Below, piece by piece: positions 26,960 to 37,598 of a stretch of DNA of 64,000 bases. The first letter of the stretch is position 1. Every line of letters starts with the position of its first letter. The notes below the pieces were generated by a model that had not been told where the DNA came from, searched no databases, and saw only the letters and a program-made list of their open reading frames with translations. The translations under genes were made by a program, and so were the position numbers. Where the stretch lies: assembly GCF_002860345.1 (NCBI RefSeq), contig NZ_NMYC01000005.1, forward strand, positions 310,001-374,000, read 5' to 3'. Source of the DNA: Bifidobacterium anseris. GTDB taxonomy: Bacteria; Actinomycetota; Actinomycetes; Actinomycetales; Bifidobacteriaceae.

Positions 26960-26987
26960 TTGCAGGTGTCCGGCCATGGTGTACACT
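26960..26987 (+). promoter_or_regulatory. Promoter of the SRP RNA gene
   Basis: TTGCAG (26960-26965) and TACACT (26982-26987) with a 16-bp spacer lie just upstream of the predicted RNA 5' end near 26993. Confidence 0.65.
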
Positions 26988-26992
26988 GATGA

Positions 26993-27082
26993 ATGCCTCC
27001 GCGTGGCACTACGTCACCCAATCCCCCCAGGGCAGGAATGCAGCAAGGGTAAGTGGCCTCTGGTGGGTGCGCGGAGGTTTTT
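26993..27082 (+). ncRNA. ffs: Signal recognition particle RNA (4.5S type)
   Basis: The closing stem pairs CCTCCGCG (26996-27003) with CGCGGAGG (27070-27077), followed by TTTTT. The apical domain holds the universally conserved Ffh-binding asymmetric loop and tetraloop region CAGGGCAGGAATGCAGCAAG (27028-27047). This is the short Alu-less SRP RNA that binds Ffh and targets membrane proteins for co-translational insertion. The 5' end is inferred from the promoter spacing. Confidence 0.93.
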
Positions 27083-27139
27083 CTATACCCAGGCGGCTTT
27101 CTCCCCGCGTTTTTCCCCACGTGCGCTACAGTCGGTAGC

Positions 27140-28237
27140 ATGACCGAGCACACACATGACACTTCGCCCGCGCTCCCGCAGGACGCTTCGGACAACGCGA
27201 CGCAATGGTCGGCGCTGGAGAAGCCGGAACGCCCCGTGCCGCAGCCGCTCAGGCGCGACGATGATACGCGGCCCCATGAGGAGGACGTCCTCGCGCAGGA
27301 CATGAAGGCCAAGCTTGCCAAGCTCGATCCGCTCACGTTGCGCCCGCGCACGTCGAGCGTCGTCCTCGCCGTCGTCTTCGGCGTCGTGTTCCTCGCGATC
27401 GCGGGCGCCGTCTACTGGCTCGGCGTACGCACCGTCGCCGGGCAGACCTTCGAGGACCTCGCGATCGTCAACTATGCGTCGACGATGCCGTCATGGCTCA
27501 GCTTCGGCCATCTGCAGTCGCCGATCATCATCGGTGTCGCGCTCGTCTTCGGCATCGCGGCCTTCGTCGTCGCCGCACTGCGCCGCCGCTGGTGGCTCGT
27601 CGGGCAACTCGCCGTCTACAGCGCCGTCTGCTTCGTCGCCGCGAAACTGCTCAAGCCGTATCTGCCAAGGCCGTTCCTCATCTATGTGGAATCGTCGGTC
27701 AACAATTCAGCGCCGTCAGGGCACACGATGCTCGCCGCGGCCGCCGGATTCGTGCTGCTGTGCGCGGCGCCGCACGCGTGGCGCGCCATATGTGCCGTGC
27801 TGTCGACGCTATGCACGATCGCCGTCGGCGTATCGGTCGTCTTCGATCAGTGGCACCGGCCGAGCGACGTGCTGATGGCGATCTTCGTCGCCGGCGGTCT
27901 GATGATGCTCACGTTGGCATGCACGCGCGCCTCCGGCATGGACCGTCCAGGCGACCGCGTCTCGTCGCCGTCGATCCAGCTCGTCGCGACCGCGCTGATC
28001 ACGCTCGGCCTGTGCGCGATCGCCTACGGCGTCTATGTCATCTGGCAGGTGCAGCCGGGACTCGTCTCATCGGCCGGATGGGCGGCCTCCGGATCGTGCG
28101 CGGCAACGACGGCGCTCATCTGCGGATGCGCCGCACTCGTCAACGGCATGGTGCTGATGATGCGTCAGCTGACGGCGGCGCCGCTGACGAAGCTTGGACT
28201 CATCGGCGCGCCGCCCGCCCCGCCCAAAGCGAAATAA
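27140..28237 (+). CDS. PAP2-family membrane phosphatase
   Basis: A 365-residue membrane protein of the type 2 phosphatidic acid phosphatase family. A charged cytoplasmic N terminus (about 70 residues) precedes the first membrane segment SSVVLAVVFGVVFLAIAGAV. The catalytic motifs are reduced but visible: AKLLKPYLPRP for the KxxxxxxRP box, SAPSGHTML for PSGH, and VVFDQWHRPSDVL for the SRxxxxxHxxxD-like box, where the first part is changed to VVFDQ. Three further membrane segments and a basic end follow. TACAGT (27127-27132) is 7 nt before the ATG, so the mRNA is likely leaderless. Lipid phosphate or undecaprenyl-PP recycling are possible substrates. Confidence 0.85.
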   Translation: MTEHTHDTSPALPQDASDNATQWSALEKPERPVPQPLRRDDDTRPHEEDVLAQDMKAKLAKLDPLTLRPRTSSVVLAVVFGVVFLAIAGAVYWLGVRTVAGQTFEDLAIVNYASTMPSWLSFGHLQSPIIIGVALVFGIAAFVVAALRRRWWLVGQLAVYSAVCFVAAKLLKPYLPRPFLIYVESSVNNSAPSGHTMLAAAAGFVLLCAAPHAWRAICAVLSTLCTIAVGVSVVFDQWHRPSDVLMAIFVAGGLMMLTLACTRASGMDRPGDRVSSPSIQLVATALITLGLCAIAYGVYVIWQVQPGLVSSAGWAASGSCAATTALICGCAALVNGMVLMMRQLTAAPLTKLGLIGAPPAPPKAK

Positions 28238-28344
28238 GCGTCGCCGCAACGGCGGCATGACGCCATGCGACGCGGTCGCCGCGGAGATGATTGAACATCC
28301 CGTGAGTAAGATGGCGTGCGAATGACCGTATGTAAGGAGAAATC

Positions 28345-31239
28345 ATGACTGCAGGCAGCAAGCTCGTGATCGTCGAATCCCCGGCGAAGGCCAAAAAAAT
28401 CGGAGGCTACCTCGGGGACGGCTACACCGTGCTCGCTTCGGTGGGGCACATCCGTGACCTCGCCCAGCCGAGTCAGGTTCCCGCCGACCAGAAGGCGCGC
28501 TTCGGCAAGTTCGGCGTCGACGTCGACGACGGCTTCAAGCCGTACTACATCGTCGGCCCCGAAAAGAAGAAGACCGTCGCCGAGCTGCGCGCCGCGCTCA
28601 AGGACGCCGACGAGCTCTTCCTCGCGACCGATGAGGATCGCGAAGGCGAGGCGATCGCATGGCACCTCGTGCAGACGCTCAAGCCGAAGGTGCCGGTCAA
28701 GCGCATGGTGTTCCACGAGATCACGCCCGAGGCAATCCGCGCATCGCTCGAACACACGCGCGAAGTCGACGGCCATATGGTCGACGCGCAGGAGACGCGC
28801 CGCGTGCTCGACCGTCTCTACGGTTACGAACTCTCGCCGGTGCTGTGGCGCAAGGTCGGCCCCGGACTGTCCGCGGGACGCGTGCAGTCGGTCGCCACGC
28901 GTCTCATCGTCGAACGCGAGCGCGAACGCATGGCCTTCGTGCGCGCGCCGTACTGGGACGTCATCGCGCAGCTGCAGGCGCCCGACGCGCTCGGCGCCGA
29001 CGTCGCCTTCGACGCGCGCCTGACCGCCGTCGACGGCCATCGCGTCGCCGGATCGAAGGACTTCACGTCGCGCGGCGAACTCACCGAGGCCGCGCGCAAG
29101 GACGGCGTGCGCCCGCTCGCGCAGGCCGACGCCGATGCAATCGCCGCCGCGCTCGCGTTCGTGCCGTTCCTCGTCTCCGACGTCGAGAAGAAGCCGTACC
29201 GTCGTCGTCCGCAGCCGCCGTTCACGACGTCGACGATGCAGCAGGCAGCAGGCAATCGTCTCGGCATGTCGTCGAGGCAGACGATGCGCGCCGCGCAGAC
29301 GCTGTACGAGAACGGCTACATCACCTATATGCGTACCGATTCAGTCACGCTCAGCCAGGAGGCGATCCGCGCCGCGCGCGAATCGGTCGCACGCGAGTTC
29401 GGCGAACAGTATCTGTCCGAAAGCCCCAAGCAGTACGCGACGAAGACGGCGGGCGCGCAGGAGGCGCACGAATGCATCCGTCCGGCCGGCTCGCGCTTCC
29501 GCGATCCGTCGGAGCTCGCCGGCACGCTGCCGCCGGACCAGCTCAAGCTGTACACGCTCATCTGGCAGCGCACGCTCGCCTCGCAGATGGCCGACGCGAC
29601 CGGTTCGACGGCCACGGCGCGCTTCACCGCAGATGCCGGCGACCGCGGCGAGACGACGTTCCAGGCCTCGGGCACCGTCATCGAATTCCCCGGCTTCCTG
29701 CGCGTGCTCGGCGATCAGCGCAAGAGCGCGAAGGACGACGATGCGTCGCTGCCGCCGATGAACCCGGGCGACATGCTGCATGCGCGCGACGTGAAGGCTG
29801 ACGGCCATGAGACGCAGCCGCCGGCGCGCTACACCGAAGCCTCGCTCGTCAAGACGCTCGAGGCGAAGGAGATTGGCCGTCCGTCCACCTACGCGAGCAT
29901 CATCTCGACGATCATCGACAGGAAATACGTGTACGAGCGCGGCCGCGCGCTCATCCCGTCATGGCTCGCGTTCGCCGTGACGAAACTGCTCGAGACGAAG
30001 TTCCCCAAGTACGTCGACTATCAATTCACGGCGGACATGGAGAACGGCCTCGACGAGATCGCGCACGGCAGGGACACCGGCCGCGACTGGCTCACCGCCT
30101 TCTATTTCGGCACCGGCAAGGACGCGGCGAAGAACGCCGACGAAGTGCATGAGGGACTGCAGCAGCAGGTCGCGCAGCTCGGTGAGATCGATGCGCGCGC
30201 GATCAACACGATCGAGATCGGCGACGGCATCAACGTGCGCGTCGGCCGCTACGGCCCGTATCTCGAGGACACGAAGCACCTCGACGACAAAGGCAACCCG
30301 AAGCACGCGTCGATTCCGCAGACGCTTGCACCGGACGAGCTCACCGTAGCCGAGGCGCATAAGCTCATTGACGAGAACGCCGGCGGCCCGCGCGTGCTCG
30401 GCATCGACCCGGCGACCGGCGGCACCGTCGAAGTGCGCAACGGCCGTTTCGGCCCGTACATCGCGCTCGTCGAGGAAGGTTCCGACGCGCGTCCGAAGAT
30501 GGCGTCGCTGTTCAAGACGATGACGCCGGAGACAATCACGCTCGACGACGCGCTGCGGCTGCTGAGCCTGCCGCGACTCGTCGCGTCCTATGACGAAACC
30601 GACGAGAAGAGCGGGGAGGTCGGCACGACGCGGATCCTCGCGAACAACGGCCGCTACGGCCCGTATCTGACGCGCGAACGCGCCGACGGCACAAGCGAGA
30701 CGCGTTCGCTCGAGAATGAGGACGCGATCTTCACGGTGACCGAACAGCAGGCGCGCGACCTGTTCGCACAGCCGAAGTACGGCCGCGGCCGGCGCGCCGC
30801 GAAGCCGCCGCTGCGCGAACTCGGCAACGATCCGACGACGAACAAGCCGGTGACGATCAAGGAAGGCTTCTACGGCGCCTACATCACCGACGGCGAGACG
30901 AACCGTTCGCTGCCCAAGCAGTACGATCCGAAGACGATCTCGGCCGAGGACGCGTTCCGTCTGCTCGCCGAGAAGCGCGCGGCCGGCCCGACCAAGCGCC
31001 GCGGACGCAAGACATCGGCGAAACCGGCGAAGGCGAAGTCGGTGAGCGCCGCGCAGGCCGCCCGCGAGGAACGTCGCAAGAAGGTGCGCGAACTCGCCGA
31101 CGAGGGCTGGCCGACGTCGCGCATCGCACGTGAGATCGGCTCGACGCCCGCCACCGTCAAATCGGATATCGAATATCTGAGCGAACATGACGGCTACGTG
31201 CGTCCGCCTGTCAAGTCGAAGCGCTCCACGGCGGCATGA
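28345..31239 (+). CDS. topA: DNA topoisomerase I
   Basis: Type IA topoisomerase that relaxes negative supercoils. The 964-residue protein has an N-terminal Toprim domain ([19 protein letters not shown] and [16 protein letters not shown]) and the active-site tyrosine in [13 protein letters not shown]. The C terminus has actinobacterial repeats with GRYGPYL/GRFGPYI motifs at about residues 630, 700 and 770 instead of zinc fingers, then a basic tail with [22 protein letters not shown] is 8 nt before the ATG. tmk overlaps its stop by 4 nt. The last about 70 residues look like an HTH ([20 protein letters not shown]), an odd but in-frame ending. Confidence 0.97.
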   Translation: MTAGSKLVIVESPAKAKKIGGYLGDGYTVLASVGHIRDLAQPSQVPADQKARFGKFGVDVDDGFKPYYIVGPEKKKTVAELRAALKDADELFLATDEDREGEAIAWHLVQTLKPKVPVKRMVFHEITPEAIRASLEHTREVDGHMVDAQETRRVLDRLYGYELSPVLWRKVGPGLSAGRVQSVATRLIVERERERMAFVRAPYWDVIAQLQAPDALGADVAFDARLTAVDGHRVAGSKDFTSRGELTEAARKDGVRPLAQADADAIAAALAFVPFLVSDVEKKPYRRRPQPPFTTSTMQQAAGNRLGMSSRQTMRAAQTLYENGYITYMRTDSVTLSQEAIRAARESVAREFGEQYLSESPKQYATKTAGAQEAHECIRPAGSRFRDPSELAGTLPPDQLKLYTLIWQRTLASQMADATGSTATARFTADAGDRGETTFQASGTVIEFPGFLRVLGDQRKSAKDDDASLPPMNPGDMLHARDVKADGHETQPPARYTEASLVKTLEAKEIGRPSTYASIISTIIDRKYVYERGRALIPSWLAFAVTKLLETKFPKYVDYQFTADMENGLDEIAHGRDTGRDWLTAFYFGTGKDAAKNADEVHEGLQQQVAQLGEIDARAINTIEIGDGINVRVGRYGPYLEDTKHLDDKGNPKHASIPQTLAPDELTVAEAHKLIDENAGGPRVLGIDPATGGTVEVRNGRFGPYIALVEEGSDARPKMASLFKTMTPETITLDDALRLLSLPRLVASYDETDEKSGEVGTTRILANNGRYGPYLTRERADGTSETRSLENEDAIFTVTEQQARDLFAQPKYGRGRRAAKPPLRELGNDPTTNKPVTIKEGFYGAYITDGETNRSLPKQYDPKTISAEDAFRLLAEKRAAGPTKRRGRKTSAKPAKAKSVSAAQAAREERRKKVRELADEGWPTSRIAREIGSTPATVKSDIEYLSEHDGYVRPPVKSKRSTAA

Positions 31240-31859
31240 CGATGGTGGCACAGGGATTGTTCGTTTCCTTCGAAGGCGTCGACGGCGCCGGCAAGACGAC
31301 GCAGGTCGATCGTCTCGCCGACTATTGGCGCGCGCAAGGCAGAGAGGTCGTCGTCACGCGCGAGCCGGGCGGCACGCAGCTCGGCGTTGAGATCCGACGG
31401 CTGCTGCTGCACGGCGACGAGCCGATTGCGGCGCGCGCCGAGGCGCTGCTGTTCGCCGCCGATCGCGCGCAGCACGTCGCCGAGACGATCCGTCCGGCGC
31501 TCGATCGCGGCGCGATCGTCATCACCGACCGCTACCTCGATTCGTCGCTCGCCTATCAGGCGGGCGGCCGCGAACTGACGGCCGACGAAATCCGCGAACT
31601 GAGCATGTGGGCGACCGGCGGCCTGCTGCCGCGGCGCACCTATCTGCTCGACATCGACTCTGAACTCGCACATGCGCGGCTCACGCATGCCGACGATCGC
31701 ATCGAATCGGCCGGCGACGCCTTCCGCAGGCGCACGCGGCGCGCGTTCCTCGACCTTGCCGAGCGCGAACCCGAACGATTCCTCGTTGTCGACGCGTCCG
31801 CGCCGGCCGACGACGTCGCGCGCGTGATTTGCCAAGACAGCGTGAATCTGGTTGGGTGA
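31236..31859 (+). CDS. tmk: Thymidylate kinase
   Basis: Phosphorylates dTMP to dTDP. The 207-residue protein has the P-loop [20 protein letters not shown], the DR(E/Y) region [18 protein letters not shown], and [20 protein letters not shown] 31236 overlaps the topA stop as ATGA; an ATG at 31242 would remove two residues. holB follows after 6 nt, giving the common tmk-holB pair. The lid has [13 protein letters not shown], typical of this family. Confidence 0.96.
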   Translation: MTMVAQGLFVSFEGVDGAGKTTQVDRLADYWRAQGREVVVTREPGGTQLGVEIRRLLLHGDEPIAARAEALLFAADRAQHVAETIRPALDRGAIVITDRYLDSSLAYQAGGRELTADEIRELSMWATGGLLPRRTYLLDIDSELAHARLTHADDRIESAGDAFRRRTRRAFLDLAEREPERFLVVDASAPADDVARVICQDSVNLVG

Positions 31860-31865
31860 GACGTC

Positions 31866-33020
31866 ATGAGCGTATGGGACACCCTCGTGGGGCAGGATCG
31901 CGTCGTCGAACAGCTGCGCGCGGTCAGCTGCGGCGATCCGCGGATGCTGGCGCAGTCATGGCTGATCTGCGGGCCTCCCGGCTCGGGCCGCTCCAACATG
32001 GCGCGCGCGTTCGCGGCCGCGCTCGAGAGTCCCGACCACGGCCTTGGTGACGAACCGACGAAAGCGGTGCGCGAAGTGTTCGCCGGCACGCATCCGGATG
32101 TGACGACGCTCACAACCGACAAGGTGACGATCGGCATCGACGAGGTGCGCGACCTTGTCACGACGGCCGAGCAGATGCCACGCAGCGGCCCATGGCGCAT
32201 CATCATCATCGAGGACGTCGACCGCATGCTCGAACGCACGACGAACGTGCTACTCAAGGAAATCGAGGAGCCGAGTCCGCACACGATATGGCTGCTGTGT
32301 GCGCCGAGCGCGCAGGACGTGCTGCCGACGATCCGTTCGCGCACGCGTATCGTCAACCTTGGCGTACCCTCGGACGCGCAGGTCGCGCGCTATCTTGAGG
32401 ATCGCCACGACGTCGAACACAGTCTCGCCGTGCGCGCCGCGCGGCTCGCCGAAGGACACATCGGCGTCGCGACGCTGTACGCGACCGATTCGCAGGTGCT
32501 CGCCGACCGCGACGAGCTCGTCGTCGGCGTCCTCGGATTGCGCAGGACGTCGCAGGCGATTCTACTCGCCGGAGGGCTGCTCGACAGCGCGAAGGCGCAG
32601 GCCGCCGCCGACGTGGCGAAACGCGGCGAGCGGGCGCGCGCCGAGTTCCTGCGGCTCAACGGGCTGCAGGAGGGCGACCCCGTGCCGCCGGCGCTGCGCC
32701 CCGCCTACAACGCGCTGACGAAGGCCGACGACGTCAAACGACAGACGACACGCCGCACGCGCGACGTGCTCGACCGCGCGCTCAACTCGGTTGCGAGCGT
32801 CTACCGCGACGTCGCCGTATTGCAGAACGACGCCGAGGAATCGGTCGGGTTGGTCAATATGGAGAATCGCCGTGCGATCGCCGATCTGAGCGCGCGGCTG
32901 CGCAGGGAGCAGACGATCCGTTGCCTCGACGAGATCAATGTCGCACGCCGCCGCCTGCTCGGCAACGGCAACGCGCTGCTCGTCTTCGAGGCGCTGTTCT
33001 GCGCGCTCGCCGAAATGTGA
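31866..33020 (+). CDS. holB: DNA polymerase III subunit delta'
   Basis: Clamp-loader subunit delta', 384 residues. It begins VWDTLVGQDRVVEQLRAV, with the P-loop GPPGSGRSNMARAF where Lys is replaced by Arg, as expected for a subunit that does not hydrolyse ATP. It continues with VTIGIDEVRDLVTTAEQ, IIIIEDVDRMLERTTN, LLKEIEEPSPHTIWLLCA and TIRSRTRIVNLG (arginine finger). No zinc-binding cysteine cluster is present. It lies directly after tmk in one operon with topA. Confidence 0.94.
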   Translation: MSVWDTLVGQDRVVEQLRAVSCGDPRMLAQSWLICGPPGSGRSNMARAFAAALESPDHGLGDEPTKAVREVFAGTHPDVTTLTTDKVTIGIDEVRDLVTTAEQMPRSGPWRIIIIEDVDRMLERTTNVLLKEIEEPSPHTIWLLCAPSAQDVLPTIRSRTRIVNLGVPSDAQVARYLEDRHDVEHSLAVRAARLAEGHIGVATLYATDSQVLADRDELVVGVLGLRRTSQAILLAGGLLDSAKAQAAADVAKRGERARAEFLRLNGLQEGDPVPPALRPAYNALTKADDVKRQTTRRTRDVLDRALNSVASVYRDVAVLQNDAEESVGLVNMENRRAIADLSARLRREQTIRCLDEINVARRRLLGNGNALLVFEALFCALAEM

Positions 33021-33111
33021 GACGTCATGTGAGACGCGCGCGCGATTCGCGACGCGCGATATATCCGAGCATCGGCCGCTGCGCACGTCGCCGATGCGCG
33101 ATACTGGAGAC

Positions 33112-33666
33112 ATGCTAGTTTCCGCTGATTTCACCACCGTGCCGGACCTCTACGCCAAGAAGGCGCCCGCTGACGCCCGCGTGGACGGTGTGCCGTGCAT
33201 CTCCTTCCCCTTCTACATCGATCATCTCAATCCGGCCGTCAAATACCTGCATTGGGAGTTCAGTGATCCCGATTCGATTCCGGTGTGCGGATTCGAATGG
33301 ATTCATTGGACGATGGCGAACCTGCCGGTCGACGCGATCATGTTCGATCCTTCCGACGCGCATGCGCTGCAGATTCCCGCCGATTTCTCGCGCAAGGTCA
33401 ACGCGATGATTCCGGAGGCCGCGCAGGGACGCAATTCGCAGGCGTCGCCGCTCTACGGCCAGGACCAGCAGAACCTGCAGCTCGTCGCGCACTACACCGG
33501 TCCGCAGCCGCCGGATCAGGACCACCGCTATGTGCTGCAGATCTGGGGCACGACCGAGCCGATCGCGGATCTCGAGCAAGGCTTCTGGCTCAATGCGATG
33601 CTGCACGGCCTCGAACATGCGCAGGTCGTCGACGGCGGCGGCATCACGCTCGTCGGCAGCTGCTGA
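33112..33666 (+). CDS. PEBP-family protein (YbhB/YbcL type)
   Basis: A 184-residue phosphatidylethanolamine-binding-protein-like protein. The family core is seen as KYLHWEFSDPDSIPVCGFEWIHWTMANLP, APLYGQDQQNLQLVAHYTGP and HRYVLQIWGT near the middle and end. Bacterial members bind small anionic ligands; no defined function is known. It has no signal peptide, so it should be cytoplasmic. GATACT (33100-33105) lies 6 nt before ATG 33112, and GGAGA also sits there, so the mRNA may be leaderless. Confidence 0.85.
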   Translation: MLVSADFTTVPDLYAKKAPADARVDGVPCISFPFYIDHLNPAVKYLHWEFSDPDSIPVCGFEWIHWTMANLPVDAIMFDPSDAHALQIPADFSRKVNAMIPEAAQGRNSQASPLYGQDQQNLQLVAHYTGPQPPDQDHRYVLQIWGTTEPIADLEQGFWLNAMLHGLEHAQVVDGGGITLVGSC

Positions 33667-33827
33667 CGACGAGCGCATAGGATGCCGCACGCCGCGGTAT
33701 CCATATCATGGCTGGGCCGGGGCGAGGCGATGCCTCGGCCTTCTACAATGACCGCATCAACGCATGGCCGCCGTCGGCGGTGCGTGTGCACGAAAAGAAC
33801 ACAACCAACAGGAGACATGGGAACAAT

Positions 33828-35453
33828 ATGAGCTGTACAACCCTGCTCGTCGGCAAGGACGCAAGCTACGACGGATCGACGATCATCGCGCGCAACGAGG
33901 ACAGCTGCAACGGCGAATTCGACCCGAAGCAGTTCGTCATCGTCAAGCCCGAGGATCAGCCACGCGCATACAAGTCGGTGCTGTCGCACGTTGAGATCGC
34001 GCTGCCCGACGATCCGCTGCAGTATTCGAGCGTGCCGAACGCGATCCGCAAGAGCGGTATCTGGGGCGAAGCCGGCGTCAACGAGGCGAACGTCGCGATG
34101 AGCGCCACCGAGACGCTGACGACGAACGAACGCGTGCTCGGCGCCGATCCGCTTGTCGAATTCGCGCCGGCGATCGGCAAGCCGGGCGACGACGACTATG
34201 AACCCGAGGTCGCCGGCGGCATCGGCGAGGAGGATTTCGTCACAATCGTGCTGCCGTACATCAAGACGGCGCGCGAGGGCGTCGCCCGTCTCGGCGCGCT
34301 GCTCGAACAGTACGGCACCTATGAGATGAACGGCGTCGCGTTCAGCGACGTCAACGAGATCTGGTGGCTCGAAACGGTCGGCGGCCATCATTGGATCGCG
34401 CGCCGCGTGCCCGACGACTGCTATGTGACGATGCCGAATCAACTGGGCATCGACGAGTTCGATCTCGACGATGCGTTCGGCGAGCAGCGCGACTACATGT
34501 GCTCCGCCGATCTTGAGGAGTTCATCGAACGCAACCACCTGAGCCTCGCCGTCGAGGGCGCGTCACCGTTCTCGCCGCGTGACGCCTTCGGTTCGCATTC
34601 CGATTCCGACCATGTCTACAACACGCCGCGCGCGTGGTACATGCAGCGGTATTTCAATCCGCTCGACGAAGTGTGGGACGGCCCGGACGCCGACCACAAG
34701 CCGGACGCCGATGACATCCCGTGGTGCCGTCAGCCGGATCGCAAGATCACGATGGAGGACGTCAAGTACATCCTGAGCTCCCATTATCAGGAGACGCCGT
34801 ACGACCCCTATGGCACGCGCGGCGACGAGGCGTCGCGCACGCGCTTCCGCCCAATCGGCATCAATCGCACGAACCATCTCGCCGCGATGCAGATTCGCCC
34901 GTACCGTCCGCAGGTGAACCGCGCCGTGCAGTGGATCGCCTACGGTTCGAACCCCTTCAACGCGATGGTCCCGTTCTTCCCGAACGTCGACGACACGCCC
35001 GCGTATCTGCGTGACACGACGGCGCGCGTGACGTCGGAGAACTTCTACTGGGCGAACCGCATCATCGGCGTGCTGTGCGACGCGCAGCACGCGCAGACGA
35101 TGTCTGCCGTCGAGAACTACCAGCTGAAGGTCGGCGGCCTCGGCCATGCGATGCTGCGCGCGGCCGACGAGCAGGTGAACCGTCTCGGTGGCGACGCCGT
35201 ACTTGGAGCCGCCGCCCGTGAACAGGACTACGACGACGAATTCGTCGAGGACGAGCTCGTCGAAGACGTGCAGCCGATGGAGCCGGACGAGATCATCGCG
35301 GCCGTGCGCAATCCGGAGGTGCGCGGCATCCTTGCGACGGCGAATGAGGACCTCGCGCGTCAGCTCAAGAGGGAGACCGAGAAGCTGCTCGATACAGTGC
35401 TGTACACGTCGAGCCTCGCGATGAAGAACCATTTCGCGATGTCCGACAACTGA
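33828..35453 (+). CDS. pepD: C69-family dipeptidase
   Basis: Ntn-hydrolase dipeptidase of 541 residues. Cys3 in MSCTTLLVGKDASYDGSTII, followed by ARNED, is the predicted N-terminal nucleophile exposed after removal of Met-Ser. Other family marks are GINEANV-like GVNEANVAMSATET, NEIWWLETVGGHHWIARRVP and YVTMPNQLGID. No signal peptide is visible, so it is cytoplasmic and probably feeds amino acids from imported dipeptides. ATG 33828 is used because Cys must be near the N terminus; AGGAGA is rather far upstream (about 12 nt). TACAAT near 33744 is a likely -10. A hairpin in 35468-35515 follows. Confidence 0.94.
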   Translation: MSCTTLLVGKDASYDGSTIIARNEDSCNGEFDPKQFVIVKPEDQPRAYKSVLSHVEIALPDDPLQYSSVPNAIRKSGIWGEAGVNEANVAMSATETLTTNERVLGADPLVEFAPAIGKPGDDDYEPEVAGGIGEEDFVTIVLPYIKTAREGVARLGALLEQYGTYEMNGVAFSDVNEIWWLETVGGHHWIARRVPDDCYVTMPNQLGIDEFDLDDAFGEQRDYMCSADLEEFIERNHLSLAVEGASPFSPRDAFGSHSDSDHVYNTPRAWYMQRYFNPLDEVWDGPDADHKPDADDIPWCRQPDRKITMEDVKYILSSHYQETPYDPYGTRGDEASRTRFRPIGINRTNHLAAMQIRPYRPQVNRAVQWIAYGSNPFNAMVPFFPNVDDTPAYLRDTTARVTSENFYWANRIIGVLCDAQHAQTMSAVENYQLKVGGLGHAMLRAADEQVNRLGGDAVLGAAAREQDYDDEFVEDELVEDVQPMEPDEIIAAVRNPEVRGILATANEDLARQLKRETEKLLDTVLYTSSLAMKNHFAMSDN

Positions 35454-35601
35454 TTCGCAACCCTTCAACCGCCGAAGCCGGCGCAGCGAGCCTCGCCCGC
35501 TGCGCCGGCTTCGCCGTTCGCATCGTGACGTGGGATGTCTCGTGGCCGCAGCGTGCTGATATGTTGGGAAAGGCAGCTCAAACACCGGAAAGGAACGTGT
35601 A

Positions 35602-37119
35602 GTGTCGCTCATCGAGAATTTCACCAAGCCTTACGGACTGGTCGACAAGATCGACGCATTCGGCTATCTCGACTCCCTCAACAACGATCCCGACGCCCCG
35701 CGCAAGCACGGCAAGGTCGTCCTTGTCACCGCGGACACGCCGCTCAAGGCGTCGCGCGGCGAAGGCAAGACGACGACGACGATCGCGCTCATCGACGCGC
35801 TCAACGCGCGCGGCATCGACGCGGCGGCAGTGCTGCGCCAGCCGAGCATGGGCATCACGGCGGCCGGTTCAAAGGGTGGCGCATCCGGCGGCGGCAAGGC
35901 GTCGCTGACGCATCCAGAACTCATCGACTGGGGTCTGTGCGGCGAAATGGGCGCGATCGAGGCCGCGCAGAACCTGCTCGCGTCTTTCGCCGAGAAGGCC
36001 GTCGATGACGGTCTGCTCGACACGGTGCTCGTTCCGCGCGTCTCCGAAGTGCCGTCGCGTTCGCTGCGCAGCGTCGTCGTCGACGCCGGCAAGAACGACG
36101 TGCATGAGAAGACCGTGCTCACGCCGACCTGCGAGCTGATGCAGATCGTCGTGCTGTCGCGTTCGATGGACGAGATCGCCGACCGCGTCGCGAAGATGAT
36201 CGCCGGCACGAAGGACGGCAAGGCCGTGACCTTCGGCGAGTTCATCGACCTGTGGCGCATCACGAACATCCTCGCCGACGCCGTCAAGCCGGCGAAGACC
36301 GAGACGAAGAACGGCTCGCCGGTGTACGTGCACGGCGGCCCCTTCGCGAACGTCTCGATTGGCATCCCGTCGCTCGTCGCGGTGGAGATGGCATGTGCCG
36401 AGCATGACGTCGTCATCGTCGAGGCCGGCTACGGCGCCGACGCCGGCGCGCAGAAGTGGCTCGACATCGCCTGCCGCGAATATGGTGCGCAGTGGCCGAG
36501 CGCGGCCGTCGTTGTGACGCGCGCCTCCACGTGGCGTGACGATCCGGCGCTGCAGTGGCGCTACCCCTTCCATGTCGAGCGTCTCGAAGGCCTCGGCATT
36601 CCGACCTTCCCGCTCATCAACCTGTGGGACGGCGAGGACGATCAGGTGCCGGCGCTGCGCGAGACGGCCGCCGAGCTCGGTTTCCGCGCGCCGATCATCG
36701 GCAACCTGTACCGCGACGGCGGCGATGCGCTCGCCCCGCAGCTCGACGACTTCGCCGAGGCCGTGAGCGCCGAGGATGCGCCGGAGACGCCGGCGAGCCA
36801 CAAGGGCATGCCGCTCGTCGAGAACGTCAAGTGGGTGTGCGAACACGCCTACGGCGTCCCAGCCGACCGCGTCGTCATGAAGCCCGGCTTCGAGGAGTCG
36901 CTCGAGACCGCGCGGGCGCTCGCCGAGGACGCCGGCGTCGCTTTCGACGACCTCGCGCTCGTCGCCGTGAAATCGCCTGCGACGATGACCGATAACGACG
37001 CCGCCCCGGCCGACGAACGCACGGTGACGCTCAAGAAGGTCGACGTCCATTCCGGCGCCGGTCTCGTCCACGTCAACCTGACGACGTCGCTGACGACGCC
37101 GATGCCGAAGATCGTCTGA
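35602..37119 (+). CDS. fhs: Formate--tetrahydrofolate ligase
   Basis: ATP-dependent synthesis of 10-formyl-THF from formate and THF, linking pyruvate-formate-lyase formate to purine synthesis. The 505-residue protein carries the P-loop TPLKASRGEGKTTTTIALID, LRQPSMGITAAGSKGGASGGGKA (folate and formate site), HGGPFANVSIGIPSLVAVEMA and VIVEAGYGADAGAQKWLDI. It starts at GTG 35602 behind GGAAAGGAA. It is shorter than the 550-residue proteins of clostridia, as in other bifidobacteria. Two overlapping hairpins follow at 37145-37192. Confidence 0.95.
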   Translation: MSLIENFTKPYGLVDKIDAFGYLDSLNNDPDAPRKHGKVVLVTADTPLKASRGEGKTTTTIALIDALNARGIDAAAVLRQPSMGITAAGSKGGASGGGKASLTHPELIDWGLCGEMGAIEAAQNLLASFAEKAVDDGLLDTVLVPRVSEVPSRSLRSVVVDAGKNDVHEKTVLTPTCELMQIVVLSRSMDEIADRVAKMIAGTKDGKAVTFGEFIDLWRITNILADAVKPAKTETKNGSPVYVHGGPFANVSIGIPSLVAVEMACAEHDVVIVEAGYGADAGAQKWLDIACREYGAQWPSAAVVVTRASTWRDDPALQWRYPFHVERLEGLGIPTFPLINLWDGEDDQVPALRETAAELGFRAPIIGNLYRDGGDALAPQLDDFAEAVSAEDAPETPASHKGMPLVENVKWVCEHAYGVPADRVVMKPGFEESLETARALAEDAGVAFDDLALVAVKSPATMTDNDAAPADERTVTLKKVDVHSGAGLVHVNLTTSLTTPMPKIV

Positions 37120-37144
37120 GATCCACACGGCTGTCCGTTTCCGG

Positions 37145-37192
37145 GCCGCCATGCGCCTGATCGCGCGTGGCGGCTCATATGTTATGAGCCGC
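37145..37192 (+). terminator. Two mutually exclusive hairpins after fhs
   Basis: A 12-bp stem (37145-37156 with 37163-37174, one G-T) overlaps a 10-bp stem (37170-37179 with 37183-37192). Only one can form at a time. No long T run follows. The rest of the 598-bp gap to 37717 holds the operator-like palindromes and promoter described below, but no gene. Confidence 0.6.
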
Positions 37193-37440
37193 GGGTCGTC
37201 GTAGGCTGCAGAGGCGGACGTGCCGCGGATGGTGCGCCGGGAGGGGCCGGCGCCGCAAACCGGATGGGGGCACCGGTGGATGTCTGGACTGCGCCGATGG
37301 CGATGGTGCTGTGCGCATGCGGATATGTGGGCGCTGCTTCGGGGGTTGCGTGAATGCGAACGTTGCTCATTCGCTGAATATGGACGGCGTGTTGCCCGAA
37401 GGGGAAACGTTGATGGCCATGGGCTTGCCGATCTAGGGAA

Positions 37441-37454
37441 CTTAAGCGATTAAG
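37441..37454. promoter_or_regulatory. Upstream operator-like palindrome of the surface-protein gene
   Basis: CTTAAGCGATTAAG is palindromic apart from its centre and shares TTAAGCG with the element 168 bp downstream. Confidence 0.45.
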
Positions 37455-37598
37455 TCTCGTAATACTGCAAATGCATGGTGTCGGCGTTGAGAGCATGTGC
37501 CGGCATAGGTGCTGTTTCGTGCTGATTGCTTGACTCTGAGAACGTATGCAGCAAGGGATTGCCCATAATGCTAAAGTACGAAAGTTGGGTAAAACCCC